From contig CAZQVW010000110.1 in NCBI GenBank assembly GCA_964596865.1, positions 1-9,115 of the forward strand: a stretch of DNA of 9,115 bases, given 5' to 3'. Positions 8,495 through 9,115 of this stretch are shown here, piece by piece. Within the stretch, counting starts at the first letter, position 1. Every line of letters starts with the position of its first letter. The position numbers and the translations under genes are program-made. The notes beneath the pieces are model-generated. The model made no database searches. It was not told where the DNA came from and was given only the letters and a program-made list of their open reading frames with translations. The DNA is from UBA6382 sp964596865. GTDB taxonomy: Bacteria > Bacteroidota > Bacteroidia > Bacteroidales > Bacteroidaceae.

Positions 8495-8534
8495 TCTGAT
8501 GACTATTATATAAGTCTGATGACTATTATATAAG
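8495..8534. repeat. Exact tandem duplication, 2 x 20 bp
   Basis: The 20-base unit TCTGATGACTATTATATAAG occurs at 8495-8514 and again, without a mismatch or spacer, at 8515-8534. The identity stops exactly at both ends. It lies 24 bases beyond the stop of the endonuclease gene and 129 bases upstream of the mutase start, in the A/T-rich spacer. An identical tandem pair implies a recent duplication or selection for two copies, for example as paired protein-binding sites. It is too short and has too few copies for CRISPR. Confidence 0.95.
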
Positions 8535-8558
8535 GATGTATTTTGTTTTTTTTCTACG

Positions 8559-9115
8559 TTAATCCATATAAGGCCCTTGCTCGGCAGCCTTGTCGTAATC
8601 TTCTATATTATCGCCAGACTTTTGTCTAACGTACAAATAAGACTCAATGATGTCATCCCAGTCTCGAGGTTTCATATCAGGGTATCTTTCCCCATACTTG
8701 CTTTGGACCTCAATTTTTATCTGTGCATTAGTAGTTTTTGGATTGGTAACTAGTCTGTTATATATTAAGTTCTTAACATCTTCGTCATAGTCAACCGATG
8801 CCAATACCCTTGATTTAAGGTGATCGTTATCTTCCAAATATTTGGCAAACTGGGAGATAGTGTAAGGACGTATAATTTCCTTATCGGCACTTCTGACGAA
8901 CCTTATTTGGCGTGAAGTGTCAATAAAAATAGAAGGAGCAGTAAAAATTGCCTCGGTTCGTGAAGGTGAAAATTCATACTTCTTTGTGAAATCTTCCAAA
9001 TGACGTTGTATAGGCCAAATCTCCGCAGTTGTTTGTGACCTTCCTTCTAACATAGTTACTTCAACAATCACACCGTCATTTTTCTCAAAGCATTCAATAT
9101 CACCTTGGTTGCCAC
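8559..9115 (-). CDS. AlwI/BspD6I-like type IIS restriction or nicking endonuclease, C-terminal part
   Basis: The frame is open from the window edge to TAA at 8561-8559, giving 184 complete residues. A GTG at 9071 is internal to the open frame and splits the catalytic core, so it is not the start. The visible N-terminal part reads G-N-Q-G-D-I-E, then V-I-V-E-V-T, then T-T-A-E-I-W-P-I-Q-R-H-L. This gives Asp (codon 9101-9099), Glu 13 residues later (9062-9060), Glu 13 residues later again (9023-9021), and His seven residues beyond (9002-9000). As I recall, the same spacing occurs in the catalytic set of R.BspD6I/Nt.BstNBI (D456, E469, E482, H489) and its small subunit. The family (AlwI, PleI, MlyI, BstNBI) has a variant PD-(D/E)XK nuclease core that cuts DNA beside an asymmetric site. 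About 180 residues follow the Asp, mostly helical and charged. The DNA-recognition domain and any methyltransferase would be off-window. GC is about 40% in sampled stretches against about 57% in parts of the mutase gene, consistent with transfer. The family call is moderately strong; the recognition site is unknown. Confidence 0.68.
   Translation of the reverse strand, partial: GNQGDIECFEKNDGVIVEVTMLEGRSQTTAEIWPIQRHLEDFTKKYEFSPSRTEAIFTAPSIFIDTSRQIRFVRSADKEIIRPYTISQFAKYLEDNDHLKSRVLASVDYDEDVKNLIYNRLVTNPKTTNAQIKIEVQSKYGERYPDMKPRDWDDIIESYLYVRQKSGDNIEDYDKAAEQGPYMD

Noticed and set aside
8501..8516. GACT-N8-AGTC resembling a restriction-modification controller (C-box) site
   Set aside because: It arises at the junction of the two tandem units, is not regenerated in the second copy, and lies downstream of the endonuclease gene rather than in its promoter.
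8495..8534. Tandem repeat as a CRISPR remnant or insertion-sequence terminal duplication
   Set aside because: There is no spacer between the units, only two copies, and no transposase or inverted termini flank them.
9069..9071. GTG as the start codon of the endonuclease
   Set aside because: Starting there would remove the catalytic Asp and split the nuclease core. The frame is open to the window edge with family-like sequence (GNQGDIE), so the gene begins beyond 9115.

Overview
The window looks like a chromosomal segment from a member of the Bacteroidales (Bacteroides/Prevotella/Muribaculaceae relatives). The evidence is a DUF4270 lipoprotein behind a short starch-synthase-like protein, a very long TamB homologue ending in a Bacteroidetes-type aromatic-rich tail, translation starts without Shine-Dalgarno sequences, and a TTTG-type promoter candidate. 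I cannot name the genus.

Layout. Positions 2-295 (+) hold the C-terminal end of a short GT5 glycogen/starch-synthase-like protein. It is followed after 46 bases by a DUF4270 outer-membrane or surface lipoprotein (342-1784, +). A 241-base convergent intergenic region carries a perfect 25-bp inverted repeat that reads as a bidirectional terminator. On the minus strand, a phosphoglucomutase-type phosphohexomutase (8365 down to 6623) lies 64 bases upstream of tamB (6558 down to 2026), probably as one transcript. The tamB start codon sits in a 13-bp RNA hairpin. A 193-base spacer (8366-8558) carries a promoter candidate for the mutase and an exact 20-bp tandem duplication. Beyond it, from 8559 to the window edge (-), is the C-terminal part of a gene whose catalytic pattern matches the AlwI/BspD6I family of type IIS restriction and nicking endonucleases.

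How the genes fit together. The mutase interconverts glucose 6-phosphate and glucose 1-phosphate, the entry to ADP-glucose and glycogen, so two glycogen-related genes flank the convergent block, though on opposite strands. TamB (inner-membrane-anchored, periplasm-spanning) and DUF4270 (surface or outer-membrane lipoprotein) are both envelope proteins. The endonuclease is the only accessory gene. It has lower GC than its neighbours, and its cognate methyltransferase, if any, would lie beyond 9115.

No RNA genes, CRISPR arrays or recognisable insertion sequences were seen. The items most worth following up are the endonuclease fragment, the hairpin over the tamB start, and the tandem repeat at the housekeeping/accessory boundary.
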